This document shows positions 10,322 through 22,102 of a DNA stretch of 64,000 nt, in pieces. This stretch comes from Massospora cicadina (lineage: Eukaryota; Entomophthoromycota; Entomophthoromycetes; Entomophthorales; Entomophthoraceae): positions 62,001-126,000 of the forward strand of contig JAKSZP010004176.1 of the NCBI GenBank assembly GCA_022478985.1, read 5' to 3'. Made by a program: the position numbers and the translations under genes. The notes beneath the pieces are model-generated. The model did no database searches. It was not told where the DNA came from and saw nothing but the letters and a program-made list of their open reading frames with translations. Position 1 is the stretch's first letter. Each line of letters begins with the position of its first letter.

Positions 10322-11985
10322 TTACTGAGTGAATAGCGGCGTTATTGGCTGATTTAGGGTGTGAATGATTTGTGCCAATAAATCAGGAAACGATTCCTTT
10401 ATTGCGCTGAGGGGGATTGACAAATTGGCCTCATCTAATTGGACTTTAGATAATTCTTCAGGAATCTCAGCAGTTAAAATCTTGTCTGCCAGTTGTTGGG
10501 TGTATGGCCGGGTAACTCCCTTGATTATCTTGGGGTCGATTCTCTTTGCCCCAGCTCTGGTCACAGCATTTACATTCAAATTGACCACTTCATACAGCTG
10601 ATCCTGCTCGTCATCTATAAACAGATCGCTGATATCAATTTGCTTGGTTAATGTCAGGAAAAACAGGCTTCTCCGCAGCTCTAGACTGTTCCCTATCTAG
10701 GCCATAGGCCCATTTCCCAATTACTTGGTGGCTTTAGACTCTTTCACCTGGACCACGTTGATCTGATCCTTCAGCTTCTTACAGTGCACGTCGAAATGTC
10801 TTTTCCCACCACATTGGTAGCAGACCTTTTCCTTCTTATTCAACCATCTGAATTCTTTGGGCTTATTCCCTGGCATAGTTCAATTTGTAGTCTCTTTAGC
10901 TCCTTCATTTCCCTTTGTGTGATTCATATTGTGCACCGGTTTAGATTTGAAGCTTCTATTTGGGGCATCAAATTGTTGCTCCCAAAATCTTCAAATTATC
11001 TACCATTTGCAAGGTATTTATTTCCATCAAGAACATGGAAGACATAATGCTATGCAAATTGTGATAGGGCCAAAGGGCCATTTGCAAGGCAATTCTGGCA
11101 TCAATGTCATCTAGTACTTTCGCTCTGATCAGGATCTACAACTCCTAAAACTGATCTGCGAAGCTATCTAGAGACTCATCTTTATAGAACTGGATTCCCA
11201 TAAATTCCAGTTTGCGTTTGGACATGCATGTCAGACTCCCGAACTCTTTCATGATGGCCACCTTTGCCTCAGCATACAACCAGCTGTCACCCTCCAGGTG
11301 AGGTAACACTAAGTTCTGGCAGTTGGTGTCTAGGCAATTCATGATCATCGACGCCTTTTGACAATCCCCATAGCCATACATGGTCATGTCAAACAGTTGG
11401 AAAAACGCTGGGGCATTATCCTGATGGAACGTTAGAAATTTTGGCATTGCCTTAAGTTCCTCTGAGTTATTTCTGGCCGATTCTCTTGTTTCAGCCACTT
11501 GGATAACTTGAGGAATGACTTTGGGCGTCATCTCTGAAATGACAGCAAAAGCGGGTGGCATATTACTTGGGGTATTTGATTTCCCAAGTATTGTGAGAGG
11601 ACTTCTTTCTTCAGCATCGCTTGCCATATCCAGCTCAAAAGCAAATTTGTGAGCTTTAAGTTCCTCCACCTGTTTGATTAGTTGCTATATATCCGCTCTG
11701 AAATTTCTCAAATTATGCAATCTGCTTCTCACTCTGTTTTCAGGTATAAGACCTCTCAACGAGGTCCCCTTCTTTCTTATTCAACAATTTTACTTTCCCA
11801 AATAACTCGTTCCCAAAGCTTACAATATAATCTATCACTTCCTCCACCTTGGTGACTCGTTCTTCCAAGGCTGCGAATTCCCAGTGATCCACTGAGTTTA
11901 GGGTATTCTGATTCACACTGGCTAACTCAGTCCTCAGTTTGCGTAGCTCTTCTTTGTATGACATTATTATAGATCCTTCACTCAA
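10322..11985 (-). pseudogene. Element B gag (capsid and nucleocapsid)
   Basis: Structural protein that packages element RNA. The likely start is the frame at 11740-11985, just inside the primer-binding site, rich in Glu/Lys/Leu and probably coiled coil (EERVTKVEEVIDYIVSF). The capsid-like retrotransposon gag domain is the 174-aa frame 11145-11669 with PKFLTFHQDNAPAFFQLFD and LPHLEGDSWLYAEAKVAIM. A zinc knuckle CYQCGGKRHFDVHC (CX2CX4HX4C, all ligands present) is encoded at 10781-10822. The C-terminal frame 10322-10588 links to protease. Breaks occur near 11700, 11140 and 10600-10900. Confidence 0.85.
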
Positions 11986-11988
11986 CTA

Positions 11989-12006
11989 CCCCTGTAGTGA
12001 GCACCA
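11989..12006 (-). promoter_or_regulatory. Element B primer-binding site
   Basis: On the minus strand this reads TGGTGCTCACTACAGGGG, three bases inside the 5' LTR end at 12010. It is identical to the site of element G and nearly identical in A. TGG pairing with a tRNA CCA end is the usual priming arrangement. Confidence 0.85.
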
Positions 12007-12009
12007 ACT

Positions 12010-12266
12010 TGTAAAAATTTATTTATTTGGTTATGTATCAGCAAAAAACCCTAGTAATCTTTTTACTGCACAGGTTCAGTTTCTTCATGCACTTCATCTT
12101 CTTTGTATAGTATAATAGATTATTGATTGTTAATAGGATTAAAACTATCATCCATAGTTGAGTATGAATTCCTATATCTCAGCCCAACGCTTGGCCATTA
12201 TTCCAATTTAAATACTTGTGATGTCATGATTGTAGGGATTTGTTCCCTCTTTCTATCCAACCCGAT
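12010..12266 (-). repeat. Element B 5' LTR, inner part (split by A)
   Basis: Starts TGTAAAAATT like 3604 and aligns with 3604 to about 3860. The remainder of the same LTR resumes at 19608 after element A. Its last five bases, CCGAT (12262-12266), are the left target-site duplication of A. Confidence 0.9.
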
Positions 12267-12741
12267 TGTCAGGAAGTTGATATGACTGGATGATACGCTA
12301 TCCATACCAACAGATCAAGGGAATTGAGACAAGTCTCGAGATTTAAAAAAAGGGTATACAAATTATAATCAATCAATATGATGACCATTCAGCAAATTGA
12401 GGGAATTATGCTGAGATATAATATGAACAGGAGCTTCTAGAAAAGGGAAGATGAATAGAAGACTACCATGCTGAGGATGCATCTGGCTTGGGAGACTGAG
12501 ATATAAAGAGTCACACAGAGGATTAAAAAGAAGGTCTTTTTCCGAGGTGATTAAGTGATTGCAGATAAGTCTGCAATTTATATTAAATGAAGGTCAAAAC
12601 CAGGGTCAATAGCTCCATATATAGTTTATTGAGTTTTTTAGTAAGTCGATGATCTTCATATCATCCAATTTAGTTGCTCAGTGGCTAATACCCTGTGATA
12701 ACTGACTCAGTGGCCTCGAGCCTATATGCCAAGAATTAACA
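12267..12741 (+). repeat. Element A 5' LTR (475 bp)
   Basis: Pairs with 19129-19607. By eye roughly one base in ten differs between the two copies, and most differences are transitions. It starts TGTCAGGAAGTTGATATGAC and ends AATTAACA. Like the D and G LTRs, it has TTGATATGAC just inside its start. Confidence 0.93.
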
Positions 12742-12743
12742 GC

Positions 12744-12760
12744 GGTGCTCACTACAGGGG
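12744..12760 (+). promoter_or_regulatory. Element A primer-binding site
   Basis: GGTGCTCACTACAGGGG two bases after the 5' LTR. It matches the B and G sites except that the first T is C. Confidence 0.8.
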
Positions 12761-12840
12761 GCCACTGGTCAACTGTAGTTTTTCAATAATAGGATACAAT
12801 GATGAGCCTCATTTGTTCTGAAATAATTTGATTTGATTCC

Positions 12841-15212
12841 ATGCGCGGTATTGAAGAAGCACGCGAGGCACCTAACAATAAACTGAAATTATTTACTGTG
12901 ACCAAACTGGGGGATGATGAAGCTATGATCAATCTGCAATTAGAGAATTTCCCTGAGCTGATTACCAACCAACAAGGATGCTCCACAAATGTGACTCCTC
13001 AGCAAGTGCAAGATATTATGAAATGGCTGTTGCACAGATATCTCTTATATGAAGATGAGGCTGGGGAAAACGCCCTGAGTTTATTCTATGACCAACATGG
13101 CCAAGAAAATTGCTACACCCTGTACATGTCTTATTTGGATGTGACTACAGCAGGGTTGGCTCACCACCTCAGTACCCACGGAATCAAGGAATATCTAGTC
13201 ACTTATGTGCAACCATTGATTCGCCAGCTACTGCATGTGCTGGCTCGCCACAATAATGAAATTGGAGATGTATCATGGTTCACTTGAGCACAGCAGCACG
13301 TTACTCACCTCCTGCTCAACCACCTCAAACATTCATTCTTAGAGGTACAAGGGGCGCTGGTACAGATGGACCATCGCATTGGGGAGTCCGCCGTCAATTG
13401 GACCTTTTGGTACCACAGTTAAAATCTAGAATTACCTTGAGTAATAAGAGAACTGCTGGCTTCAGCATGGCTTATCAGCGGAGTGGATTCAGGATGTAAC
13501 AACATTGAGGAATAATACCAAGCGCTTTATTATGGAGCTAGCTGAATGGGTGGAAGCTCTTGAAGCCGTGATTGCCCAGCTTAAGGAAAAATGACACTTA
13601 TGGAATGGCAAGTGGTGGACCAAGTCAGCTCTTTATCAGCTGAATTAACCCAACTTTGTATTGAATGGAGTACCCAGCAAATGGCCGATAACGCGCTTAT
13701 CCTTTGGTCAACATCTCCAAAATATCTCCAGCTTATTTGTTGGGTTACACAACTGGAAGTTGTTAGTCAGGCTGAGCGCCAATGAGCCTTCCCTCTTTCA
13801 ATTGGTGAGACAAGAGAGTATTTGGACATGCAAGGGCACCTTGATACCCTTCGACAGGCCAATGAGGAATTGGTATGGGAATAAGCCTCCTCATTAAACA
13901 AATAAACAATGCCAACTAACAAGCGGATAACACTATCCAGCAGCATACCCACCTGCAAAACATAATCGCAGAGGTCCTCTCACGCCTATAAGCTGTTTAA
14001 CAGAAACTAAACGTTGAGAGGGAATTCCACCAGAGTTGCAACATCAGTATGAAACGCTGCAACAGGAATTTCAGGATGGACGGTGTAAATGCTATAGGTT
14101 AAAGTGGAACAGTTGATCAACAAACATTTCTCAGGCATGCTGGAGCTGGGGGAAGTGGGGCAGTTAGTGAAAATTCAGGGGAAGAATGCTATGGATCAGC
14201 AAACTAAAATCCCTTGGGCGTTACATTGGACCCCCCACGTGACACCTCTTCTTCTGAGTCCTTTTCAACGGATTTGAGTCTGTCCAACCAGCTGTATGAT
14301 AAAGCACAAAGGGATGGTTCCTGTAGTCACTCCAAAACCAATTCGCCTGCTCCTTGTGGCAGGAACCTGGAGAAAGGCGAAGTTGTTCAAATCAAAAAAT
14401 TACCTCCTTTCAGTTGTGATGGGATTCTACACGGTTACTTTAAGCGTTTTGAATTCTCTGTGGAAGGGGCTAATGATCGACAAAAGTAAAACTGTTGCTG
14501 TCCACTCTAGATGTGGAAAGCGCTGATCAAGTCGCCTGCTATCTTCCAAATAGCTCGGTATCCTACAAAAATGTTAAAGCGATTGTTCTTCAGCTTTTTA
14601 GGGGTGCTACCAAGATGACCCAACGGAAAGCTGACTTTATGAATATACAGTTTCACTAAAATGAGACCCTGTTAGAATTTGCTGAGCGGTTTTTGGTGGA
14701 AGCACATGTCCTACTTGGATCTAACATTTTATCCACCAAGAATGTTGGTATAGTGATGACGGTGGCTTTAAAACCACATTGGGAACTATATAACTCTATG
14801 TATCACATGTTGGATGGAGAGGCGGACATATACAAATTGTGAACACCTTATGTTGACTCTCTGACACGATCAGTGCCCCCAATGTAGCCTGAAAACCTCT
14901 GCTGTCTCCGCCTCAAACTATTCAGGATATGGGCCAAAGTGATTTGGTTATCAGCCGCTGGAACGTATTCATCCCTCATATATGTCAGTAGACCCCTTTG
15001 AGCTCATGTACGCTTCACCAGTTCATCCACAACCTTGGAACCATACCGGCAACTTCTGAACTGGTCCTTCCACCATAAGCTATATATGTGAACATTTTAT
15101 GAACACTTAGTTCCAGTGCAGATGAAGAGGGCAATATGAGGGTAATTGACCTAGCAAGCCACAAGTGTATGTAATGCCAACTGAGAAAGCTGAGCAGGGA
15201 ATACTCAAGCGG
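12841..15212 (+). pseudogene. Element A gag, decayed
   Basis: The first open frame (12841-13287, 148 aa) is the N-terminal gag region, with KLKLFTVTKLGDDEAMINLQ. Later blocks at about 13480-13590 (ELAEWVEALEAV) match the D gag at 62140-62250 (DLVEWAEALEAM). The capsid-like core lies at about 14390-14870: SCDGILHGYFKRFEFSVEGA in one frame, then SADQVACYLPNSSVSYKNVK in another, equal to SANQVTCYLPSSSVTYKDVK in G. Many shifts and stops are present. The zinc knuckle expected near 15100 is not recognisable. Confidence 0.8.
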
Positions 15213-15219
15213 AGTAGAG

Positions 15220-15970
15220 ATGGGACGCTCTACCTCCGCTAAGTTCAATTTACTTGTCCCTAGCAATTCCCAAACATCTTTTTGGGTAGAATTTAAACCT
15301 CAATTGGATGATTTGTTAACTAGCAGCTTCCATTGGATACCCCTGCTTCCACCCCTGAGAGTAAAAGTTCACCCCAGAGCCCCGAGTTACGCCAGGATGT
15401 GCAGAAGCTATATGCGTTGCAGATCCTGAAACAGACTGGCACCAGCAAAGCGGATCCCTCAATGAACGTCGCCTCTTTAGTAGGGGTTGATGTAGCCATT
15501 CAGGTAGAGAAAATCGCTAGTGAGTATCCACAGGTCATCAAGGGCATTTCCTCCTTTTTGAGTATCACAAAGCCCTTGGACGTAAATGAAATAAACGCTG
15601 ATGGTTCTTATTACTCAAAATGTACTTACTGCGACATTTTCGTTCAAAAAACAAAAATCTGCACTATCATAGACATGTGAGCCCCTGTGAACATAGTCTC
15701 TAATCAGTTGGTAGCTAAACATCTGTTGAAACCAGATGTGGACCATCGAGTAGTATACGGGACTGCAGATACACATAGCACTGTGTATGAAGGAGCATAT
15801 AGCGCGTTGCCTTTATAATTTGGGTCAGTCCAGGAATCCGCTCTGGCAGTGGTTTTGCCAAATAACAACTACAACATGTTAATTGGCGTGGCTTTTATGA
15901 GGAGATTTGGTGTTGTGATAGGTATGGTGGAGGAAACTCTTACTATTTTAGGCTAACAGATCCCCATATA
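15220..15970 (+). pseudogene. Element A protease region
   Basis: Starts with a gag-protease spacer around the block GRSTSAKFNLLVPSNSQ, shared with D (GRSTSTNSNLIVPNSSQ). Then YYSKCTYCDIFVQKTKICT leads into the active site, where the triad D-T-G has become D-M-stop at 15672-15680. The domain continues APVNIVSNQLVAKHLLKPDV and ends near ILG-stop-QIPIYFT (about 15945-15980). The dead active site rules out function. Confidence 0.8.
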
Positions 15971-16099
15971 TTTTACCTCTTGTGAAATCCCAATGGATCT
16001 GTTCCACTCTAGTCAAATCAATCTAGCGTACAGCGACAAAGTGATTCCTGTTTGTTATTGATGACTGAGGCAGCGGACCAGGACCCTCCCCAACCAGAT

Positions 16100-17475
16100 A
16101 TATGAGTACAAAGGGATCCCGCCTTGGGCAACGAGTGCTTTAAGCCTACTGTCTGGACACCAGTGCATAGTAGGAGCTGGTCTTGAAATCCATGTCCCTA
16201 AAGGGCTTTATGGTGAAATTATGGCACCTCACCAGCACTCTAAGCTTGAACCACATGTGCTCCAGGGTTACTGCTACCTGGGAATGGGGAGTGAAAGTGC
16301 TGCTAGATAACTTACAGAAAAAGGCAATAACGATCCGGTGGCACCAAGTGGTAGCTTACCTACACTTAGTCCCTATAGAGGAAGTTCGCCATAATCATGA
16401 TTTTGGCTCATGGGAGGATCTCAGACTACCAGCAAGCTCATCTTTCAGTGTACTGACCGTTGTTCTGCAGGAAGTGCTCATGGGATTATCAGCGGAACAG
16501 CAAGATAAGGCAATGGCATTATTTGAAAAGTATTGGGATATTTTCGCACATGACAATCATGAATTTGGGGTGCACTCAAGGGGTGGTACATAGGATAGAT
16601 ACAGGGGATCACCCTCCCATTCGATTGCGACCTATTAGACATTCAAAAGTGGTGAAAGAGGTTGTCTCCGATGAGGTGGATAAACTTATTGTGCAAGGAA
16701 TGCTAGAGCTGTCAAACAGTCCATGGGCATCACCTGTGCTCATTGTAAAGAAAAAGGATGGCTCAAATCGAGTAGTTATTGACTATTGTAATCTAAAAAT
16801 GAAATGAAGAAGGATTTATACCCTCTTCCGCGGATTGATGATGCATTAGACTAATTGGGTGGGGAACTTTTAATTCTTCTGCCATAGATCTGATCTTGGG
16901 GTACTGGCAGATCGAATTGCCATTAGTGGAATGGGAGAAATGTGCAATCATCACTTTGAGAGGGTTGTTCCAGTTGGCTTGCATGCCACAAGGGTTGTGT
17001 AACGCCCTGGCTACGTTACAGCGTGCCATGTATACAATTTTAGGTGATTTAAAGCTGTCCTGATTCCTAGTTTACCTTGACAACATCAATGTGTTCTCAA
17101 AGACATTTACAGAGCACCTTGCCCACTTAGAACAAGTGTTTTAGTGCCTCACTGCCGATAATATCAAAATTAAGCCTTGGAAGTGCCATTTCTTTAAAAT
17201 ACAATTGGAATACCTCAGGTTCATCATGGATTAAAATGGGCTAAAACTGTAGACAGCTAAAGTAGAAGTGATAGGCAAGATGACTCGCCCAGGTAATAAG
17301 TGGGACATTCAGGTGTTTCTGGATGGTTGGGTATTACTGATGGTTCATTCCCAATTTCAGTTGCATTGGGGCCCCGCTTTTTGAGTTGCTAAAGAAAAAC
17401 GCTTCCTTTGATTAGACATAACGATGCCAGAACACTTTTGGTGTGTTGTGAACTGCATTAGCAAGTGCACCCATT
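16100..17475 (+). pseudogene. Element A reverse transcriptase, decayed
   Basis: The linker region (16183-16593) includes QDKAMALFEKYWDIFAHDNH. RT begins in the frame 16460-16807 with HRIDTGDHPPIRLRPIRHS, SNSPWASPVLIVKKKDGSN and RVVIDYCNL. The palm has lost its catalytic pair: the box reads YLDN at 17073-17084 instead of YLDD. Multiple shifts occur between 16800 and 17470. Confidence 0.87.
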
Positions 17476-17860
17476 TTGCATTATCCCAACTTTGACAAAC
17501 AGTTCATAGTACAGACAGATGCATCCCTCACCGCTATAGGGGCAGTATTATCCCAGAAGGACAATGATGGCGTGGAGCATCCTGTTGCATTCTGTAGTCA
17601 AAGCTTTGATAGTCACAAACAAAACTACACCATGACCAAGCAGGAGTGTTTAGTGGTTATCTATGCTTACAAACAGTTTCAGGTATATTTTTATGGGGTA
17701 AGATTCCAAGTAGTGATAGATCATGCTTCCTTGCGCTGGCTACAGAATCTGCATGAACTGGAAGGATGGTATGCACGTTGGGATCTGAAGCTTCAAGAAT
17801 ATGATTTTGAGATTTCAAATTGCCCGGTAGCAAAAAATTAAAATGAATATTGTCTTTCTC
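17476..17860 (+). pseudogene. Element A RNase H
   Basis: A 121-aa frame with the RNase H start FIVQTDASLTAIGAVLSQKD and central QNYTMTKQECLVVIYAYKQF, then VVIDHASLRWLQNLHELEG. It stops at TAA 17839-17841, exactly where D and G encode Gln in KHQN, which suggests CAA to TAA. The protein sense continues in frame past the stop. Confidence 0.88.
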
Positions 17861-17883
17861 AGCTGCCAACAGTCACTATCACG

Positions 17884-19085
17884 TTGGATTTAGCTGACAT
17901 AATGTACAAGAAGTTGGTGGCGAACAAATATCGGGATGAGCTGCCACAGGTGATCAAGGTATTAGATGGGCTCAGGAAAGATACTTTTCTATGTGAGGGG
18001 AAACTAAATAAGTGGATTGAAGGCTCAACACTGAGTTTCCCTAAACCTTCAGATAGACCCTCAATTACTATAGATGCTCATTGGAATGTAGGAAATGGAG
18101 GATTGCGGATGACGCTGGAGTTTTTGTGACCCCAATAATAATGTAAGAGCATGCATTATGACGTATTGGAAACATTTAGTTGTTGCCATCAGTGTCAAGT
18201 GGGAAAACTATTCCACAAGAAGACCACATATCAGCTGGTTAAACCCCTGTTTGCCCGGAACACCGTTTTCATTGATGTAGTGGGACCTCTGCCAACTAGC
18301 GGCAATTAATCTAAGTATATAATCATCGCCATTGATAATTTGACTCGATGGGTGGAGGCCAGGGCCATTAATGACTTGGTTGTGGTCAACACTACCAAGT
18401 TTATTATGGAGTGTGTTATACAGCGACATGGCTGACTGCAATTCATGTTAATGGATAATGGAACCAGTTTCACTTTGCACATTCTGCCAAAGTTGAACGA
18501 GTTGATGGCAATCTGCAGGGTTTTGGCCATCTCATATCATCCAGAATCAAATGGAATGGTGGAGCGGGTTAAAGAACCCTAGTGAACATACTCCATAAAT
18601 TGGTAAAGGATCAACCCTCAGGAATGGAGTAACTTATATCTACAGCTGTTTTCACGTATAATATCAGCTATCATTCGTCCACTGGTAAGAGCCTGTTCCA
18701 ACTGTTGTATGGTTGACATCCAGCTCTGCCTGCCTTGCTTTACTCGTGTGTAGAGGGTACTGGTGGTGTGGACCCCCAGCGATATTTGAAGACTCTTACA
18801 GATACATTGATAAAGCTGCAAATGGAAGCCTACTCTACCAGTTTGGGCAAGAAGATTTGCAATCAGGCAGCCGATCAGAAAAGATGAAGTGGACTTCCGC
18901 TGGTCACTGTAAGGGGACCCTATTTTATTCCACGATCAGCACGGTTTTGGGAGGAAAAAAAAGCTCTCCAGCATCTGGGTTGGCCCATTAAAGATAATCA
19001 AGAAGACTGGCATGGATGTCTACACTATCAAGGAACCTGCGGGGGGTTGAATCATCAACTGTTTTCATGCGAAGTTCCTCTAAAC
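17884..19085 (+). pseudogene. Element A integrase
   Basis: The linker frame 17884-18129 is followed by a zinc region near 18150-18215 (CCHQCQVGKLFHKK), then the core: VFIDVVGPLPTSG (first Asp, about 18270), LMDNGTSF (second Asp, about 18450) and YHPESNGMVERV (Glu, about 18535). All three catalytic residues seem kept, but stops and shifts break the frame (for instance TAA at about 18308 and TGA at about 18432). The C-terminal part runs to about 19085, 40 bp before the 3' LTR, leaving no room for a chromodomain or accessory ORF. Confidence 0.85.
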
Positions 19086-19101
19086 ATATAAACAGTAAGA
19101 G

Positions 19102-19159
19102 CATATCATCCAGTCAAAGGGGGGGTAATGTCAGGAAGTTGATATGACTGGATGATATG
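19102..19159 (+). promoter_or_regulatory. Polypurine tract and 15-bp inverted repeat at the A 3' LTR junction
   Basis: CATATCATCCAGTCA (19102-19116) and TGACTGGATGATATG (19145-19159) are perfect inverted repeats. The 28-base loop holds the polypurine run of G (19119-19125) and the first bases of the 3' LTR at 19129. The polypurine tract primes plus-strand DNA. The left arm is internal sequence and the right arm is LTR. Confidence 0.8.
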
Positions 19160-19607
19160 TATCCATACCAGTGGATCAGAGGGGAAATCAGGAAAAGTCT
19201 CAAGATTACAAAAAAGGGTATACAAATTATAATTGATCAAAGTGATGATCATTCAGAGAATCGAGGGGAATTATGCTGGGATTTGATATGAATGGGAGCT
19301 TCTAGAAAAGGGAAGATGAATAGAAGACTACCAAGTCAAGGATGCATCTAGCTTGGGAGACCAAGATATAAAGAGTCACACGGAAGAACAAAAAGAAGGT
19401 CTTTTTCTGAAGTGACTAAGTGATTGCAGATAAGTCTGCAATTTATATTAAATGAAGGTCAAAAACAGGGTCAATAGCTCCATATATAGTTTATTGAGTT
19501 TTTATTATAAGTCAGCGATCTTCATATCATCTAATTTGGTTGCTCAGTGGCTAATACCTTGTTCAAACTGACTCATTGGCATTGATCCTATACGCTGAGA
19601 AATAACA
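19129..19607 (+). repeat. Element A 3' LTR (479 bp)
   Basis: Pairs with 12267-12741 and ends AAATAACA. It is followed by CCAAT (19608-19612), the right duplication. Confidence 0.93.
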
Positions 19608-20501
19608 CCAATCCTCATTGAGATTTCCTGGTGACAGTTTCTTTGGTCCAACACACAGTTGGCAGCAATCCCCAATTGTGTCTCCTTCTTTTATAGATCT
19701 CCATTCAAATCTTTACTCTTTTCTCTAATAGTCTTCCAATTATCACACATAGCAATAATATCCTTGTGAAGAATAGCACAATTGAAAACCAACGATAGTT
19801 TACTACTTAAATTATATACCGGTTGAAAACAATAGAACTATATAACTATGTTCTTTAAAATACTGTTCCTAATTATAGTGAATCCTAGGGAATTTATAGT
19901 GGAGATTTGGTCGTCTAACCCTCAGTTGAACCTCTTCAATGAAACGGCAGCCGTTGCCATTGAATCACCCATTCTCATCTTGGCAGCGATGGTCTTCCCC
20001 ATCCTGGCTAGGATTCCATCATTGGACATCCTTGATTCCTAAACAGAAAGAGTTGGAAAACATGTCCCTAATGTTTTCCTCTCTATCCAAGCAAATCAAC
20101 CATATTTGGCTAGCGACCTGCTTACTTAATGGGACTTATTAACCATTAAGGCAGGTTACAAACCAACCAATTGATTCACTAGTTGCAGGCAGCATCACTT
20201 GCCTCGCAACTTGCTATTCATTCACAGTTGGTAATAAAACCTGACCAATCCCAATCGGTACATCTGATAGTTAATCACTATCAGATGCCCTATTTCGTCG
20301 GCAACTCTGGCCAATGAGATCTAAAGTAATCATCCAAATGGAGCCCTGACAGATATGACCAGGCGAATATCCCAAAATTTCTGAATATAGTAACTCCAAA
20401 ACTTGGGCTGACCGATTTACAATTCACTTTGCATTAAGGAATTTTCCCCTAGCGATTCCAATTAATCTAACAGGCTGAGAATATGGGCAAAAATCACAAC
20501 A
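19608..20501 (-). repeat. Element B 5' LTR, outer part
   Basis: Continuation of the LTR interrupted at 12266. It aligns with about 3865-4751 and ends CACAACA at 20501, followed by the TACCT duplication (20502-20506). The first five bases are the A target duplication. Confidence 0.9.
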
Positions 20502-21632
20502 TACCTCATACTGAGAGATTTGCAAGAAGTATAGCCAATAGGTCAAGGCCCATACCACAGCTGCCAGCTACTTGTTGTAAATGGCCCAGGATTTCTTAGT
20601 GGGTATAACTTGGGGTCAATTAGCATCTGGGTGTTCCAATCCTTTGTGCTCTTAAGGAAGACTGCCCTTAATTCAATGGATGACACAAAACATGCTATAA
20701 TATATGGTTTGGAAGAACCGCATGCTTCAGCTTGGGGGTGACAAGAATACCTCCTTGATCAGATTTGATTGCTTTTTGACACTTGGACGTCCAGCTGAAA
20801 GGTACGTTTTTGCCTGTGAGTGGGATAAGTGGGGCGTCTAACTGGGATATTTTAGGAGAGAACTTTTAGAATTTAATAGTGCCAGAGAAGTGTCTCAATT
20901 GCTTTTGGATTGTTGTAGTTGGCCATTTTAGGATGCCGTCCTGTTTGCTAAACAGAATGACGTACACATCTTTTTAAGAAGCGGTAACCCAAGAATGTGA
21001 CTTCCTTATGGTAAAAACCATATTCTGATGGTTTGACAAACAGAGCCTCCTTATGCAAGGCAGCCACAAATGCTTCCAAGTCCTTTGTAGGTTGTTCAGG
21101 AGAATGAGAGTGTACCAGGATATCATCAATATATGCAACCACACAGGTGAAACGGATATCACTCAGCACATTATCAATCATCATTTGGAGCGTTGTGGGT
21201 GCATTCTTAAGCCAAAAAGGCATCACTCAAAATTGAGTATATTCCTAGTTCTGTCTGGATAGCGGTAAGTGATTCCTGATCTTTCATCACCTGTATTTGA
21301 TTAAAAGCATTAACTAAATCAAGTTTTGAAACACCCACGACTTGACAATTGCTTGGATGATCATCTGTTCTAATTGCAGTGGTAAGGGTCATGGAACAGG
21401 ATATTCTTAAGTTGGTCATAGTCCACGCATGGAAGAAAGAATCTTCTACCTTCTTGAAAAGTTAATTGGAGAGGTCACAGGAGATGTCTCTTTGAACAAC
21501 CGGCCATTCTTGAGCATGTCATATAACCAGGCGTCAAGGTCAACCTCCTCCACTGTATGCGAGTATAGTGAGCAGTTAACGTTCACCACCTGCACTGTAG
21601 TCTTAAAATTTAAAATAAACTTGTATGTGGGG
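20502..21632 (-). pseudogene. Element C reverse transcriptase and start of RNase H
   Basis: Middle piece of element C. From the right, the RT start sits near the D insertion at 21632, with SKLDLVNAFNQIQ in the frame 21207-21419. The frame 20948-21226 has MPFWLKNAPTTLQ and an intact YIDD box at 21122-21133 within YIDDILVHSHSPEQ. RNase H begins below about 20800 and is cut at 20507 by element B shortly after the block ALTYWLYFLQ. RT box spacing is normal, but frames shift near 21210 and 20950. The YIDDILVHS form differs from the Y-x-D-x-I-N form of A, B, D, F and G, marking C as another lineage. Confidence 0.85.
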
Positions 21633-22102
21633 TGATAAATTATTGGCGTAATGGGTTGATTCTGCCAAGCTGGTTTTCACAGAGTATTAGCCACTGAGCA
21701 ACCTGATTGAAAATATGAAGAACACTGACTCTTAATAGAAACTGATAAATAAAATATATGGAACAATTGCCCCAATTGATCCTTTTATATATATAATGAA
21801 TGAAGAAATTATCTGTAGAAATCTAAAAAACCTCCTTTCCTATCATCCTTCCGCTCAACTCTTATCTTGGTATTCCAAGTCAAATCCATCCTCTGCTTAG
21901 AATCTCCTATTCATTCCAGTTAGGGATTTTTGTCAATCTTGATGTTTCAACAGAATTCCCTCAATTTTCCAAACTTTCAATACTTTAAACGATTTGTTTC
22001 ATATTAATGCAACTTATAATCAATATCAAGTCTAGCCTTGACTCTAATCTCTGATCCGCTGGAATGTATAGCTTATTATCCAGTCATATCAAAATTTTGA
22101 CA
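21633..22102 (-). repeat. Element D 3' LTR (470 bp)
   Basis: Aligns with 62976-63444 (shared blocks include GTATTAGCCACTGAGCAAC and CTTGGTATTCCAAGT). The two copies look more diverged than the A or G pairs, as expected for an older element. Confidence 0.88.

Larger units (their letters stand above)
12267..19607 (+). mobile_element. Element A: Gypsy retrotransposon inside the B LTR
   Basis: Complete plus-strand LTR retrotransposon of 7341 bp. LTRs lie at 12267-12741 and 19129-19607, both running from TGTCAGGAAG to AACA. It is flanked by CCGAT (12262-12266) and CCAAT (19608-19612), a 5-bp duplication with one transition. The internal order is primer-binding site, gag, protease, RT, RNase H, integrase, polypurine tract. 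Family relatives are D and G. All genes carry stops. Confidence 0.95.
3604..20501 (-). mobile_element. Element B: Gypsy retrotransposon with antisense ORF, interrupted by element A
   Basis: LTR retrotransposon on the minus strand, inserted in the RNase H region of element C. It has a 3' LTR at 3604-4751 and a 5' LTR split into 12010-12266 and 19608-20501. Removing element A leaves about 9552 bp. Internal order from 5' to 3' on the minus strand: primer-binding site, gag with zinc knuckle, protease, RT, RNase H, integrase, then about 2 kb of extra sequence with a plus-strand ORF, then the 3' LTR. Compared with its neighbours it keeps long frames (183, 174 and 137 aa). Confidence 0.93.
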
